A stretch of DNA of 64,000 nucleotides from Nitriliruptoraceae bacterium (GCA_018401275.1 JAGYKW010000003.1:62001-126000), one strand, 5' to 3'. Counted from the first letter of the stretch, positions 1 through 8,874 are shown. Notes: generated by a model from the letters alone, not told the origin. Program-made: numbers and translations.

Positions 1-1187
1 GCGTCCTGCGCGCTCGCCGAGCTGACCGACGTCGAGCTGACCGCCGTCGGGGTGAGCTCGCCCTGCAGCGTCGCGCTCGGCTGCGTCTCGGCGGTCCCGA
101 AGGCACCCGGTGCAGGCTCACCGGCGATGCGCTCGAGGACCGCCTCGAGGTAGGCCCACAGCCGCGGGGCGATGCGGCCGAACAGCGGCGCGATCTCGGC
201 GTCGCTGCGCCGACGCATGGCCTGGACCGTACGGCGCCGACGGAGCGTGCCCGGCAGGTTCACGACGTTCCAGACCCATGCGGAGACCGTCGCCCGGGCG
301 TCCGAGATCCTGCGGGTGACGAGGAACCCGGCGACCTTCGCGAGGCCGACGCCGAGTGCGAGGGGAAGGACGACGAGGAGCCGCGGCCGCCCATAGTTCA
401 TCAGCAGTGCGGTCAGGGTGTTGCGCTCGGCGAGGTAGCGGGGTCCGAGCTCTGCGACGCGACCGGTGCGGCGATGCTCGGCGGCGAGCGCAGCATGGCT
501 CCCGACCGCTGCCGGGACGACCTCGACGTCGTGCCCTGCGACCGCCGCACGCCAGCACAGGTCGAGGTCCTCGCGGAAGGCGTGCGCGCGTGGGTCGAAG
601 CGCCCGAGCTCGTCGAGGACCTGACGTCGGATGAGCATCCCGGCGGTCGGGACGAACAGGACGCGACGATCGCCGTCACGCTGGCCCTGGTCGAGCTCGT
701 CGGGGTCGATGCCGTCGTCGACGCGACCGGTGAGATCGATCGTCGCGCCGACCGACTGCAGGCGCTGCGGATCGTCGGCCCAGCGCAGCTTGGGCCCGAC
801 GATGGCGACGCGCTCGTCTGCTTCGAGGGCCGCGACCAGCAGCGCGACGGCGTCGGGGGCGAGCTCCAGATCGTCGTGGACGAGCAGGACCAGGTCGTCC
901 GGTCGAGGTCCGCTGCGGCCGTGGCGGGCGTCCTGGGCGTCCAACGCGTCGAGCGCGAGGTCGAGCGCGACGGGCACGCCGAGGTCCTGGTCGGAGAGCA
1001 GCACACGATCGGGGCCGAGGAGGTCTACGAGCAGCGCCCCGGTGCCGTCCACGCTCGCGTTGTCGACGGCGAGGACCTCGATGCCGGGCTGCGTCTGCGC
1101 GGCCAGGGCGGTGAGCGTCCCGCGCAGCGATGCGGCACCGTCATGGGTGATGAGGACAGCCACGACGCGCGGACCGGTGGACGTCAC
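1..1187 (-). CDS. Glycosyltransferase family 2, 3'-truncated by window edge
   Basis: At least 395 residues of a GT-A glycosyltransferase; the frame runs off the left edge without a stop. It starts at GTG 1187 with GGAGAG about 10 nt upstream. The order is typical of GT2: an N-terminal strand and loop (VVAVLITHDG), the nucleotide-binding AVDNASVDGT near residue 40, an acidic LLVHDDLEL near 105 as metal-binding DxD-like site, and REDLDLCW near 200 carrying the catalytic acid. A hydrophobic stretch (LLVVLPLALGVGLAKVAGF) suggests membrane association. It probably adds a sugar such as rhamnose or galactofuranose to a cell-envelope glycan, in line with the rhamnose genes nearby; the actual donor and acceptor cannot be read from sequence. 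Confidence 0.85.
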   Translation of the reverse strand, partial: MTSTGPRVVAVLITHDGAASLRGTLTALAAQTQPGIEVLAVDNASVDGTGALLVDLLGPDRVLLSDQDLGVPVALDLALDALDAQDARHGRSGPRPDDLVLLVHDDLELAPDAVALLVAALEADERVAIVGPKLRWADDPQRLQSVGATIDLTGRVDDGIDPDELDQGQRDGDRRVLFVPTAGMLIRRQVLDELGRFDPRAHAFREDLDLCWRAAVAGHDVEVVPAAVGSHAALAAEHRRTGRVAELGPRYLAERNTLTALLMNYGRPRLLVVLPLALGVGLAKVAGFLVTRRISDARATVSAWVWNVVNLPGTLRRRRTVQAMRRRSDAEIAPLFGRIAPRLWAYLEAVLERIAGEPAPGAFGTAETQPSATLQGELTPTAVSSTSVSSASAQD

Positions 1188-1327
1188 GATGCTCGGGCTC
1201 TCCGGTCCGATGCTGCGGGAACGGCAGCGGTTCGACCTCGACGCGACCTGAACCTAGCAGCGGGGCCGGAGCACGAATCTGGCGGACCGTCCGGAAGACC
1301 GCACCTCGCCGACCGGCGGGTCGGGCG

Positions 1328-1624
1328 TCAGGCGCTCAGGCGCCGGACACGTGCAGGGCCGACGCGCTTGGCACGGCGACGCTCACGCTCGGAGAGTCCG
1401 CCCCAGATCCCGAAGCGCTCATCGTTCTCGAGCGCGTACTGCAGACAGTCATCGCGCACCGGGCAGGCGGCGCAGATGCGCTTGGCCTCGCGCGTCGAGC
1501 CACCCTTCTCCGGGAAGAACGCTTCAGGGTCGGCGTCGAGGCAGCGGGCCTCGAGCATCCAGTCGCTGCCATCCTCGCCATCGGCGCCGAGGACGGTGGA
1601 GAGTTCGGTGGGCAGGGAGGTCAA
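1328..1624 (-). CDS. whiB: WhiB-family iron-sulfur transcription regulator
   Basis: A 98-residue Wbl protein. The four [4Fe-4S]-binding cysteines are C28, C51, C54 and C60 (RCLD, then CAACPVRDDC), followed by the turn GIWGGLSERER and a basic C-terminal tail. Translation starts at TTG 1624, with GAGGAG 6 nt upstream. The position beside the fbiA/fbiB genes matches M. tuberculosis whiB2 (Rv3260c), the septation regulator orthologous to Streptomyces WhiB, so this is likely the WhiB2 type. Such proteins act with the principal sigma factor or with WhiA; the partner here is inferred, not seen. Confidence 0.93.
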   Translation of the reverse strand: MTSLPTELSTVLGADGEDGSDWMLEARCLDADPEAFFPEKGGSTREAKRICAACPVRDDCLQYALENDERFGIWGGLSERERRRAKRVGPARVRRLSA

Positions 1625-1673
1625 GCGGGGCTCCTCAGTGCGACGATGACAGGACCGGAACTACATGACGGTC

Positions 1674-1701
1674 ATTCTGCCTGCCACGGGCCACCTGTCA
1701 A
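1674..1701 (-). promoter_or_regulatory. Candidate whiB promoter
   Basis: On the minus strand TTGACA (1696-1701) is followed after 16 bp by CAGAAT (1674-1679), a good housekeeping-type -35/-10 pair. The inferred start near 1667 leaves a leader of about 43 nt that contains the whiB ribosome binding site. Confidence 0.55.
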
Positions 1702-1744
1702 GGGGACCACCACTCCAGATTGCGGACCTGTGGACATCGCGGCA

Positions 1745-1757
1745 CCACATGATGTGG
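1745..1757. promoter_or_regulatory. 13-bp perfect palindrome upstream of whiB
   Basis: CCACATGATGTGG is a perfect inverted repeat with a single central base. It lies about 45 bp upstream of the whiB -35 element, a usual position for a regulator site. The rest of the 253-bp gap between whiB and the sigma gene (1625-1877) shows nothing else I recognise. Confidence 0.35.
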
Positions 1758-1877
1758 TTCGAAGTGGATTCAGTCAGTGCGGAGCGCTCAGCGCTCAAGG
1801 GATGCGCTCAGCGCGCATGCGAACCGCACGGAGCTCCGTCTCGCGGCGCCCGGCGGAGGGGCTGCAGCGCCGGACGC

Positions 1878-2489
1878 TCAGATCAGGCCGTCGAGCGCTT
1901 CTCGCAGCCGCACCAGCCCGTCGCGCAGCCGAGACTTCGCGGTCCCCTCGGGGATCCCGAGCACCCGAGCCACGTCCCGGTACGTGTGACCCGCGAAGTA
2001 GGCCAGCTCGATCGCCTCCCGCTGGCGATCGCTGAGCTCCGCGAGCGCCTTGCGGACCTGCCAGTGCTCGAGCCGGACCTCGACCTCGTCGGCGACCACG
2101 TCGACGTCACGGACCTGGTTGCGGCGGGCGACGCGATCGTCGCGGTTGCGGCCGGCCTGCTCACTGCGCACGCGGTCGACCGCGCGCCGTCGCGTCAGCG
2201 TTGCGACCCAGCCGGTGATGGTCCCGCGCTCCGGGTCGAAACGGTCGGCCTTGAGCCAGATCTCAGTGAGGACCTCCTGGGCGACCTCCTCAGCGATCGA
2301 GGGGTCCCGGACCACGCCACGCGCGACACGCAGGGTCTGCGGCCGGATGCGCGCGACGAGCACCGCGAAGGCGACCTCGTCACCTGTGGCGGCAGCGACC
2401 AGGAGCGCCTCGCTCGACACGTCCGCGGTCGCGGCCACGGCCGCCGAGGGCGACGGTGCAGCGGTGGCGGCCAGCGTGGCGTTCGACAC
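1878..2489 (-). CDS. ECF sigma factor, SigK-like
   Basis: A 203-residue sigma-70 family factor with region 2 (VAQEVLTEIWLKADRFDPER) and region 4.2 helix-turn-helix (TYRDVARVLGIPEGTAKSRL) directly before the C-terminus; its best resemblance is to SigK-type ECF factors. I place the start at GTG 2489, which has GAGGAG 6 nt upstream. A longer frame opening at TTG 2543 is rejected because that TTG is the first half of a -35 hexamer. SigK-type factors normally sit beside a membrane anti-sigma factor (RskA), but the next gene on this strand is whiB and no anti-sigma gene is visible. Confidence 0.88.
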   Translation of the reverse strand: MSNATLAATAAPSPSAAVAATADVSSEALLVAAATGDEVAFAVLVARIRPQTLRVARGVVRDPSIAEEVAQEVLTEIWLKADRFDPERGTITGWVATLTRRRAVDRVRSEQAGRNRDDRVARRNQVRDVDVVADEVEVRLEHWQVRKALAELSDRQREAIELAYFAGHTYRDVARVLGIPEGTAKSRLRDGLVRLREALDGLI

Positions 2490-2514
2490 GTTCGACTCCT
2501 CGACTCGGCCTCGG

Positions 2515-2543
2515 AGTATGACATTCTGTCGAGGTTCTGTCAA
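2515..2543 (-). promoter_or_regulatory. Promoter of the ECF sigma gene
   Basis: TTGACA (2538-2543), a 17-bp spacer and CATACT (2515-2520) on the minus strand, with a predicted start near 2508, about 20 nt before GTG 2489. The -35 begins 1 nt after the fbiC stop codon (2545-2547). The consensus match suggests control by the principal sigma factor. Confidence 0.65.
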
Positions 2544-2544
2544 G

Positions 2545-5160
2545 CTATTGATGAAGCTCTCGGTTCCCAGCGGGGACCCCGACCAGCGTGTAGTCCGTCA
2601 TGCGCTGGGCGACCGGCCGCCCCGTCGCCCGGGCCGCCGCCTCGAGCGCCTCGGGCGACTGCCGGACCCCATGAGCGGACCCGGCCATGCGCGAGATCGT
2701 CTCCTCCATCAGCGTGCCCCCGAGATCGTTGCAGCCTCCCTCGAGCAGAACACCCGCCGCATCCAGGCCGAGCTTGACCCACGACAGCTGCACGTTGTCG
2801 ATCGCGCCGGCGAGCAGCAGGCGTGCGACGGCATGGACCCGCCGGTCCTCCTCGAACGTCGACCCGGGCCGAGCGATGCCCGCGAGGTAGATCGGTGCGA
2901 GCTGATGCACGAACGGGAGCGGGACGAACTCGGTGAAACCACCGCTCTGCTCCTGGAGCCGGCGGAGAAGCTTGAGGTGCGCGACCCAGTGATGCGGCTC
3001 GTCGACGTGGCCGTACATCATGGTCGACGTCGACGGGATGCCGAGTGCATGCGCGGTCGTCACGACCTCGATCCACTGCGCCGTCGGCAGCTTGCCCTTC
3101 GTCAGGACCCAGCGGACCTCATCATCGAGGATCTCGGCCGCGGTCCCCGGGATCGATCCGAGGCCTCGGGCACGCGCCTCCTCGAGCCACTCACGCACCC
3201 CGATGCCCATCTGCCCCGCACCGCTGACGACCTCCATCGGGCTGAAGGCATGCACGTGCATACCCGGCACGCGGGCCTTCACCGCGTCGAGGATCCGGAA
3301 CGCGTGGTCGCCGGGAAGGTCCGGGTGGATGCCCGACTGGATGCAGACCTCGGTCGCGCCGACCGCCCAGGCCTCCTCCGCACGGTCCGCGACCTCCTCG
3401 AGCGAGAGCGTGTACGCATCAGGATCGTCACGACGCTGCGCGAAGGCGCAGAAGCGGCAGCCCACGTAACAGATGTTCGTCGCGTTGATGTTGCGGTTCA
3501 CGACATAGGTGACGAGCGGCCCGACGCGTTCCTCACGGACCTCGTCGGCGGTCCGCGCGAGCGCCTCGAGCTCGACGCCGGTCGTGCTGAACAGCAGCAG
3601 CGCGTCCGCATCATCGAGCACCGTCCCGCCGGCCGCGAGCGCGAGCACGCGCGCGACGTCACGCCGGATGCGCGAGCGTGGCGGCGCCTCCACACGTGGC
3701 GCGTTGGCCGCCACCACGCCCTCGGCGACCGCGTGCACGTCACCGAACACGGCCCGGTGCACCGCATCGTCCCGGTCCGCAGCGCGTGCGTTGCGTCCAT
3801 CAGCGGCGTCGGGTCCGCCCCCACGGCCGTCACCCTCGATGACCGCCCGCATCGCGACCGTCATGCCGTGCGGGACGACGACGGGGTCCTGCCACGCCTG
3901 CCCCACCGCCCTCGTCGTGACGTCGGCCAATCCGTCCCGACCGGCGAGCGCGGCGACCGGTCCCCGCATGCGACCAGCGAGCCACGGGTCGGGTGTCGAC
4001 GCGTACTCCGGGTAGACGGTGAGCCGCTCGCTGAGCACGAACCCGCCGGCCTCGCTGACCGCGGCCAGACGCTCGAGTTCGGGCCACGGCGCCTCGGGAT
4101 TGACATGGTCGGGCGTCACCGGGGACACGCCGCCCCAGTCGTCGATGCCCGCGGCGAGCACCCTGCCGAGGTCATCGGGTGAGAGGTTCGGTGGTGCCTG
4201 CAGATGCATGGTCGGACCGAGCACGATGCGAGCGGTGGCGACCGCGGCGACCATCTCGTCGCCGTCGGGTTCGGGCGCATCACGCATCGCCGTGTCCGGC
4301 TTGGCCCGGAAGTTCTGGACGATGACCTCCTGGAGGTGCCCGTAGCGGCGGTGGGTGTCGCGCAGGGCACGCAGCGTGTCGACCCGCTCCCCCGGTGTCT
4401 CGCCGATCCCGATGAGCATCCCGGACGTGAACGGGACCGCCAGCCGGCCCGCGTCCTCCAACGTCCGCAGCCGCACGTCAGCGCGCTTCGTCGGCGCATG
4501 ACGGTGCGCACCGCCGGGCTCATGCAGTCGGTCGCTGACCTGCTCGAGCATGATCCCCATCGACGGCGCGACCTGCTTGAGCGAGGCGAGGTCGGACCAC
4601 GCGAGCAGCCCGGGGTTCAGGTGCGGCAACAGACCGGTCTCCTCGATCACGAGGATGGCCATCGCCCGCAGGTACTCCAGCGTCGAGGCGTAGCCGCGCG
4701 CCGCGAGCCACTCGTGGGCCGACGGGTAGCGCTCCTCCGGCCGGTCGCCGAGGGTGAACAGCGCCTCGCGGCAGCCTGCTGCTGCGCCCGCGCGCGCGAT
4801 CGCGAGCACCGCCTCCGGCGACAGGAAGGCCGGGCTGTCGGCACGCGGTGGGTGCGCGAACGTGCAGTACCCGCAGGCGTCACGGCACAGGTGCGTCAGC
4901 GGGATGAACACCTTGCGCGAGTACGTCACGCGCGGTCGCCCGTCCGGTGCGCGTCCCCACGCGCCCTCGCGGTACCACGGCGCCGCCGCACGGATCGTCC
5001 CTGCGATGGCGATCAGCCGCTCGAGGTGCTCACCGCGCGCCGTGAACAGGGCTGCGGCCTCGGTGCGCGTGAGCGCACGACCGTCCTGCGCGCGACGCAG
5101 GGCGCGCGGCAGGGTTCGGGTGAGCTCGTCGGCCGACGGCTCCGCGGACGCTGCGGTCAC
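2545..5160 (-). CDS. fbiC: FbiC, 7,8-didemethyl-8-hydroxy-5-deazariboflavin (Fo) synthase, CofG-CofH fusion
   Basis: An 871-residue fusion of two radical SAM enzymes that makes Fo, the deazaflavin chromophore of coenzyme F420, from 5-amino-6-ribitylaminouracil and tyrosine. The N-terminal CofG half carries CRDACGYC (C92, C96, C99) and the C-terminal CofH half carries CYVGCRFC (C564, C568, C571); each CxxxCxxC binds a [4Fe-4S] cluster that cleaves S-adenosylmethionine. The fused form is typical of Actinobacteria; most archaea and cyanobacteria have two genes. GTG 5160 overlaps the stop of the upstream FrhB-like gene by 4 bp (GTGA), so the two are probably translationally coupled. The poorly conserved linker is around residues 440-500. 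Confidence 0.97.
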   Translation of the reverse strand: MTAASAEPSADELTRTLPRALRRAQDGRALTRTEAAALFTARGEHLERLIAIAGTIRAAAPWYREGAWGRAPDGRPRVTYSRKVFIPLTHLCRDACGYCTFAHPPRADSPAFLSPEAVLAIARAGAAAGCREALFTLGDRPEERYPSAHEWLAARGYASTLEYLRAMAILVIEETGLLPHLNPGLLAWSDLASLKQVAPSMGIMLEQVSDRLHEPGGAHRHAPTKRADVRLRTLEDAGRLAVPFTSGMLIGIGETPGERVDTLRALRDTHRRYGHLQEVIVQNFRAKPDTAMRDAPEPDGDEMVAAVATARIVLGPTMHLQAPPNLSPDDLGRVLAAGIDDWGGVSPVTPDHVNPEAPWPELERLAAVSEAGGFVLSERLTVYPEYASTPDPWLAGRMRGPVAALAGRDGLADVTTRAVGQAWQDPVVVPHGMTVAMRAVIEGDGRGGGPDAADGRNARAADRDDAVHRAVFGDVHAVAEGVVAANAPRVEAPPRSRIRRDVARVLALAAGGTVLDDADALLLFSTTGVELEALARTADEVREERVGPLVTYVVNRNINATNICYVGCRFCAFAQRRDDPDAYTLSLEEVADRAEEAWAVGATEVCIQSGIHPDLPGDHAFRILDAVKARVPGMHVHAFSPMEVVSGAGQMGIGVREWLEEARARGLGSIPGTAAEILDDEVRWVLTKGKLPTAQWIEVVTTAHALGIPSTSTMMYGHVDEPHHWVAHLKLLRRLQEQSGGFTEFVPLPFVHQLAPIYLAGIARPGSTFEEDRRVHAVARLLLAGAIDNVQLSWVKLGLDAAGVLLEGGCNDLGGTLMEETISRMAGSAHGVRQSPEALEAAARATGRPVAQRMTDYTLVGVPAGNRELHQ

Positions 5161-6281
5161 GGCACGATCGGGAGCATCGCCGGCGCCCGTCGATCCTCCG
5201 GGAGCGAGTCCGCCGGCCAGCGCTTGCGGGAGATCCTCGACAGCTTGATCAGCAGGCCCATCGCGACCGGGTCGCTCTCCCCGGGCCGGACCTCGACGAG
5301 CCCGGCGTCGACGACGCCACGCATCCAGTCCTCACCGCGCTTGGTGCGCACGACGGCGAGCGTCCAGTCGTTCTCCGCGCCGATGCCGCCGCAGGAGATG
5401 TCCGCATGCTCGGCAGCGAAGTCGGGGCACAGCTGGCAACCGGGTCGCGTGTGCGCGTGGAACAGCTTGAGCGGGATCTCGTGGTAGCCGCCGTCCCGCG
5501 TCCAGACCTGGAACACGCCCTTGATGTTGATCTTGATGACGTCGGCGATGTCGATGCCGTGCTCCGCGAGCACCTGCTGCTGCCCGTCGTAGGTGAAGGT
5601 CTTCGAGCACAGCAGCCCCAGCGTGAGTGCGATCCGACGCGCGTACTTGTTCACCCCGCGCGCTGGGAGGCTGCCGTTGATCGACGCCTGGCACGACATC
5701 CCGACGAGCGCGAGCTGCTTGAGCCCTCGCTCCTCCGCCTCCGCCATCGCGAGCGGCGTCGCCGCGTACGTGTAGCGCGAACCGGCGGTCGCGAGCACCT
5801 CCTCGCGAGTGGTCACGACGGTCGGAACGACGTCGAAGGGTCCGCGGCCCGAGTCCTCGATGCGCGACGCGAGCGCCCCGTCGATCAGTCCCTCACGCAG
5901 TCCCCAGACGAGCAGCGAGGACACGAGCCCGCCATCCTGTCCGACCTCGGCGATGGCCCTGTCCGTCGTGCGGGCCAGGAGGACGGCGCGCGCGACGCCG
6001 TAGACCTCCTCGGGCTCCCGGACCCGGCCGAACAGCTCGGTGTCGAGCTCGCTCTCCCAGTCGCGGAAGCGCGGGCAGGCACGCGTGCAGATGTCGCAGC
6101 CACGGTCCCCGATGACACACTCGTCGTGCCCCATCCCCTCACCGATCTGGACGGGGTAGTACTCGTCGGTGTAGCCGAGGACGTCTCGCGGACAGGCCAT
6201 CACGCAGGCCGCGCACCCCGTGCACAGCCCGGTGTCGACGACCTCCCGGTAGAGCTCACGCCAGTGCGCCTCGCCCATCAC
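5157..6281 (-). CDS. Coenzyme F420 hydrogenase/dehydrogenase beta-subunit (FrhB/FqoF-like) iron-sulfur flavoprotein
   Basis: A 374-residue protein of the FrhB family, which uses FAD and [4Fe-4S] clusters to exchange electrons between F420 and another carrier. The N-terminus has a full CxxCxxCxxxCP motif (C20, C23, C26, C30) and a second cysteine set (C55, C62, C65, C69); the FrhB N- and C-terminal domains follow, with more cysteines in GCQLCPDF. No hydrogenase or complex-I subunit is adjacent, so its partner is unknown; a ferredoxin is possible. Coupling to fbiC points to F420 redox chemistry or a late step in F420 synthesis. The start is GTG 6281 or the ATG next to it (6278). Confidence 0.9.
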   Translation of the reverse strand: MMGEAHWRELYREVVDTGLCTGCAACVMACPRDVLGYTDEYYPVQIGEGMGHDECVIGDRGCDICTRACPRFRDWESELDTELFGRVREPEEVYGVARAVLLARTTDRAIAEVGQDGGLVSSLLVWGLREGLIDGALASRIEDSGRGPFDVVPTVVTTREEVLATAGSRYTYAATPLAMAEAEERGLKQLALVGMSCQASINGSLPARGVNKYARRIALTLGLLCSKTFTYDGQQQVLAEHGIDIADVIKINIKGVFQVWTRDGGYHEIPLKLFHAHTRPGCQLCPDFAAEHADISCGGIGAENDWTLAVVRTKRGEDWMRGVVDAGLVEVRPGESDPVAMGLLIKLSRISRKRWPADSLPEDRRAPAMLPIVP

Positions 6282-6441
6282 GCCACCCCGCAGGGACCGT
6301 CCTCGAGGGTCGTCCGACGATCACTGCCGTCGTCGAGACTACCGACCGGCCTCCAGCGCTCGGCCGGGACGGTGCCTGCCGTAGCATCGTGCGACGGCAC
6401 AGACGCAGCCCGGCGCAGTCCGATGACGCGAAGGAGCGAGG

Positions 6442-7419
6442 ATGGTCGTCGTCCTCGCTGGTGGTGTCGGCGCCGCGCGCTTCCTCCGCGGTCTCACCGC
6501 GGTCGTCGCACCGGAGGACATCACCGTCATCGTGAACGTCGGTGACGACCTCGAGCTGCATGGCCTGCGCATCTGCCCCGACCTCGACTCCATCACCTAC
6601 TGGCTGGCCGGGCTCGTCCATCCGGAGCAGCAGTGGGGCCGGGCCGACGAGCGCTTCACCGTCCGTGACGAACTGATCCGTCTCGGCCACGAGCCGTGGT
6701 TCACCCTCGGCGACCGGGACCTCGCGCTGCACGTGCACCGCACGGCACTGCTGCGTGAGGGGATGGCGCTCTCGGCCGTGACCGCCGACGTGACCCGGCG
6801 CCACGGGCTGACGCTGCGGCTGCTGCCCGTCACCGACGACCGCCTCGAGACCCGCATCCACACGGTGGACGGCCGCGACCTGCACTTCCAGCAGTGGTGG
6901 GTCGGTGAACGTGCTGTCCCCGACGTCGCGCGCGTCGAGTACCGCGGCGCCCAGGCGGCACGCGCCGCGCCCGGCGTGGTCGAGGCCATCGTGGATGCGG
7001 ACGTCGTCATCGTCGCACCCTCCAACCCGGTCGTGTCCGTCGCACCGATCACCGCGGTGCCCGCCGTCGCCGCTGCGCTGGCGAGCACCGCGGCCCGTGT
7101 CGTGGGGGTCTCCCCGATCGTCGGCGGGCGCGTCGTGCGCGGCATGGCGCACCGCCTCCTCCCCGCCGTCGGTGCGGACGTCGACGCGACCGGCGTGGCC
7201 GCGTGGTACGGCGCACGGTCGTCGGGCGGTCTGCTCGACGCATGGATCGTGGACTCGGTCGATGCCGGCGCGCTGCCCGACGTCCGCGCGCTGGGGATGA
7301 CGGCGAGTGCGACGGACACCCTCATGGACGATCCTGACATCGCTGCAGCGCTCGCCCGCACCGTCCTCGGTCTCGGCCACGCCTGGCCGCAGGACGATCG
7401 GCCGGGTGGTCCGGCATGA
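6442..7419 (+). CDS. fbiA: 2-phospho-L-lactate (phosphoenolpyruvate) transferase CofD/FbiA
   Basis: A 325-residue CofD-family enzyme that transfers the phospho-organic acid moiety of an activated GPP derivative (lactyl-2-diphospho-guanosine or enolpyruvyl-diphospho-guanosine) onto Fo, giving F420-0 or dehydro-F420-0. Family signatures are GGVGAARFLRG at the N-terminus, VNVGDD, DLDSITYWLAG, LGDRDLA and the late APSNPVVSVAPI. The ATG follows AAGGAG by 6 nt. Its stop overlaps the fbiB start (ATGA, 7416-7419). Divergent from the FrhB-like gene across a 160-bp gap (6282-6441), where TAGCAT at 6382-6387 is a possible -10. Confidence 0.96.
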   Translation: MVVVLAGGVGAARFLRGLTAVVAPEDITVIVNVGDDLELHGLRICPDLDSITYWLAGLVHPEQQWGRADERFTVRDELIRLGHEPWFTLGDRDLALHVHRTALLREGMALSAVTADVTRRHGLTLRLLPVTDDRLETRIHTVDGRDLHFQQWWVGERAVPDVARVEYRGAQAARAAPGVVEAIVDADVVIVAPSNPVVSVAPITAVPAVAAALASTAARVVGVSPIVGGRVVRGMAHRLLPAVGADVDATGVAAWYGARSSGGLLDAWIVDSVDAGALPDVRALGMTASATDTLMDDPDIAAALARTVLGLGHAWPQDDRPGGPA

Positions 7420-8831
7420 GCGAGGCCGTCCCGATACCCCCGGACGTCCGCGTCCTCGCGCTCCCGAGCGCACACCGCTTCGCGCCGGGTGACGACCTCC
7501 TCGGACCACTGCTCGCTGCCCTGGATGACGCCGGACTGACGCTCGACGACGGCGACATCATCTGCGTCGCCTCGAAGGTCGTCGCACTGTCCGAGGGCGC
7601 CCTGCTCGAGGACCCGCGGACGGGCGCACCGAGCGACACCGACGACGCCGAGGGCACCGACGGCACCGACGGCGAGAGCGATCGCGATCGTGCGGCCGTC
7701 CGGGCGCTCGCCCGTGCCCGTGCGACCGAGATCGTCACCGAGGCCCCGTGGGTCACGATCACCCGGACCCACCACGGGTTCGTCGCCGCGAACGGTGGCA
7801 TCGATCGCTCGAACGTCCCGGGCACGTCGTGGCTCGATCTTCCGACCGACCCGGACGCGAGCGCCGACGCGCTGCGCCGGGAACTCGCGGCAACGACCGG
7901 CCGCGACGTCGGGGTCCTCGTGACCGACACGTTCGGACGGCCATGGCGGCTCGGGCAGACCGATGTCGCGCTCGGCGCGTCCGGGCTGGCGGTGCTGCGC
8001 GACGAGCGGGGGACGACCGACCTCGACGGCCGACCGCTCGCCGTCACGGTGGCCGCGGTCGCGGACGCGGTCGCCGCCGCCGCGGATCTGGTCCGGAGCA
8101 AGGCGAGCGGGACGCCCTTCGTGCTCGTCCGCGGGCTGCTGCCGCTGACGGTGGCCGGCGGCGCGCCCGGCGGGAGCGGCGCCGACCTCGTCCGCCCGCT
8201 CGCCGAGGACCTGTTCCGGCGCGGAGCTGCGGAAGCGACGATCGAGGGTCTGTCCGCGCGGCGCACCGTGCGTCACTTCGACACGCACCGCCCGGTGCCG
8301 ATCGAGCTGCTCGCGGAGGCCGTCGCCGCAGCGACCACCGCACCGGCTCCGCACCACACGCGCCCGTGGCGCTTCGTGCGTCTCACGGCGGAGGCACGCG
8401 GACCGCTGCTCGATGCCATGGCGCAGGCGTGGCGCGCCGACCTGCGGGCCGACGGACTCCCCGAGGCGACCATCGACGCGCGCCTGGCGCGCTCGGACGT
8501 GCTGCACCGCACGGCACCCGTGCTGCTCGCCGCGTTCGTGGACCTCGCGGGCGCTCACGACTACCCCGATCCACGGCGCGCTCAGGCCGAACGCGACCTG
8601 TTCGTGCTCTCGGGTGGCGCAGCCATCGAGGCGCTCCTCGTCGCACTCGCCGCGCGCGGACTCGGCGGGGCATGGACCTCCTCGACGGTCTTCTGCGCCG
8701 ATGTGGTCCGGGACGTCCTCGACCTGCCCCCGGCCTGGGAAGCGCTCGGGACGATCGCGGTCGGCTGGCCGGACGGCCCCGTCCCGGCCCGTCCCACACC
8801 GTCGGCGGACGGCCATCTCGAGCAGCGCTGA
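7416..8831 (+). CDS. fbiB: FbiB, F420-0:gamma-glutamyl ligase fused to a nitroreductase-type dehydro-F420 reductase
   Basis: A 471-residue two-domain protein. Residues 1-260 are the CofE ligase, adding glutamates to F420-0 with GTP (motifs VASKVVALSEG, TDTFGRPWRLGQTDVALG). The remaining C-terminal part is an FMN-binding nitroreductase fold (SARRTVRHFDTHRPVP, TAPAPHHTRPWRF) which in mycobacterial FbiB reduces dehydro-F420-0. ATG overlaps the fbiA stop by 4 bp. An acidic low-complexity insert (residues about 66-92, rich in D, G, T) sits inside the ligase domain and is unlike the compact archaeal CofE. Together with fbiA and fbiC it makes the Fo-to-F420 pathway nearly complete here; only the guanylyltransferase (fbiD/cofC) is missing from the window. 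Confidence 0.96.
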   Translation: MSEAVPIPPDVRVLALPSAHRFAPGDDLLGPLLAALDDAGLTLDDGDIICVASKVVALSEGALLEDPRTGAPSDTDDAEGTDGTDGESDRDRAAVRALARARATEIVTEAPWVTITRTHHGFVAANGGIDRSNVPGTSWLDLPTDPDASADALRRELAATTGRDVGVLVTDTFGRPWRLGQTDVALGASGLAVLRDERGTTDLDGRPLAVTVAAVADAVAAAADLVRSKASGTPFVLVRGLLPLTVAGGAPGGSGADLVRPLAEDLFRRGAAEATIEGLSARRTVRHFDTHRPVPIELLAEAVAAATTAPAPHHTRPWRFVRLTAEARGPLLDAMAQAWRADLRADGLPEATIDARLARSDVLHRTAPVLLAAFVDLAGAHDYPDPRRAQAERDLFVLSGGAAIEALLVALAARGLGGAWTSSTVFCADVVRDVLDLPPAWEALGTIAVGWPDGPVPARPTPSADGHLEQR

Positions 8832-8874
8832 CGCGGCGAGCCTTCCCTGTCCGAACGGCCAGGTCGCTTAGGGT

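Noticed and set aside
2490-2543. TTG 2543 as start of the ECF sigma gene
   Set aside because: It coincides with TTGACA of a 17-bp-spaced promoter, and GTG 2489 has a well-placed GAGGAG.
2050-4182. A 710-codon open frame on the plus strand, antisense to fbiC
   Set aside because: High GC keeps the reverse frames free of stops; its residues are Arg/Asp/His-rich with no domain flow, while fbiC on the other strand is unmistakable.
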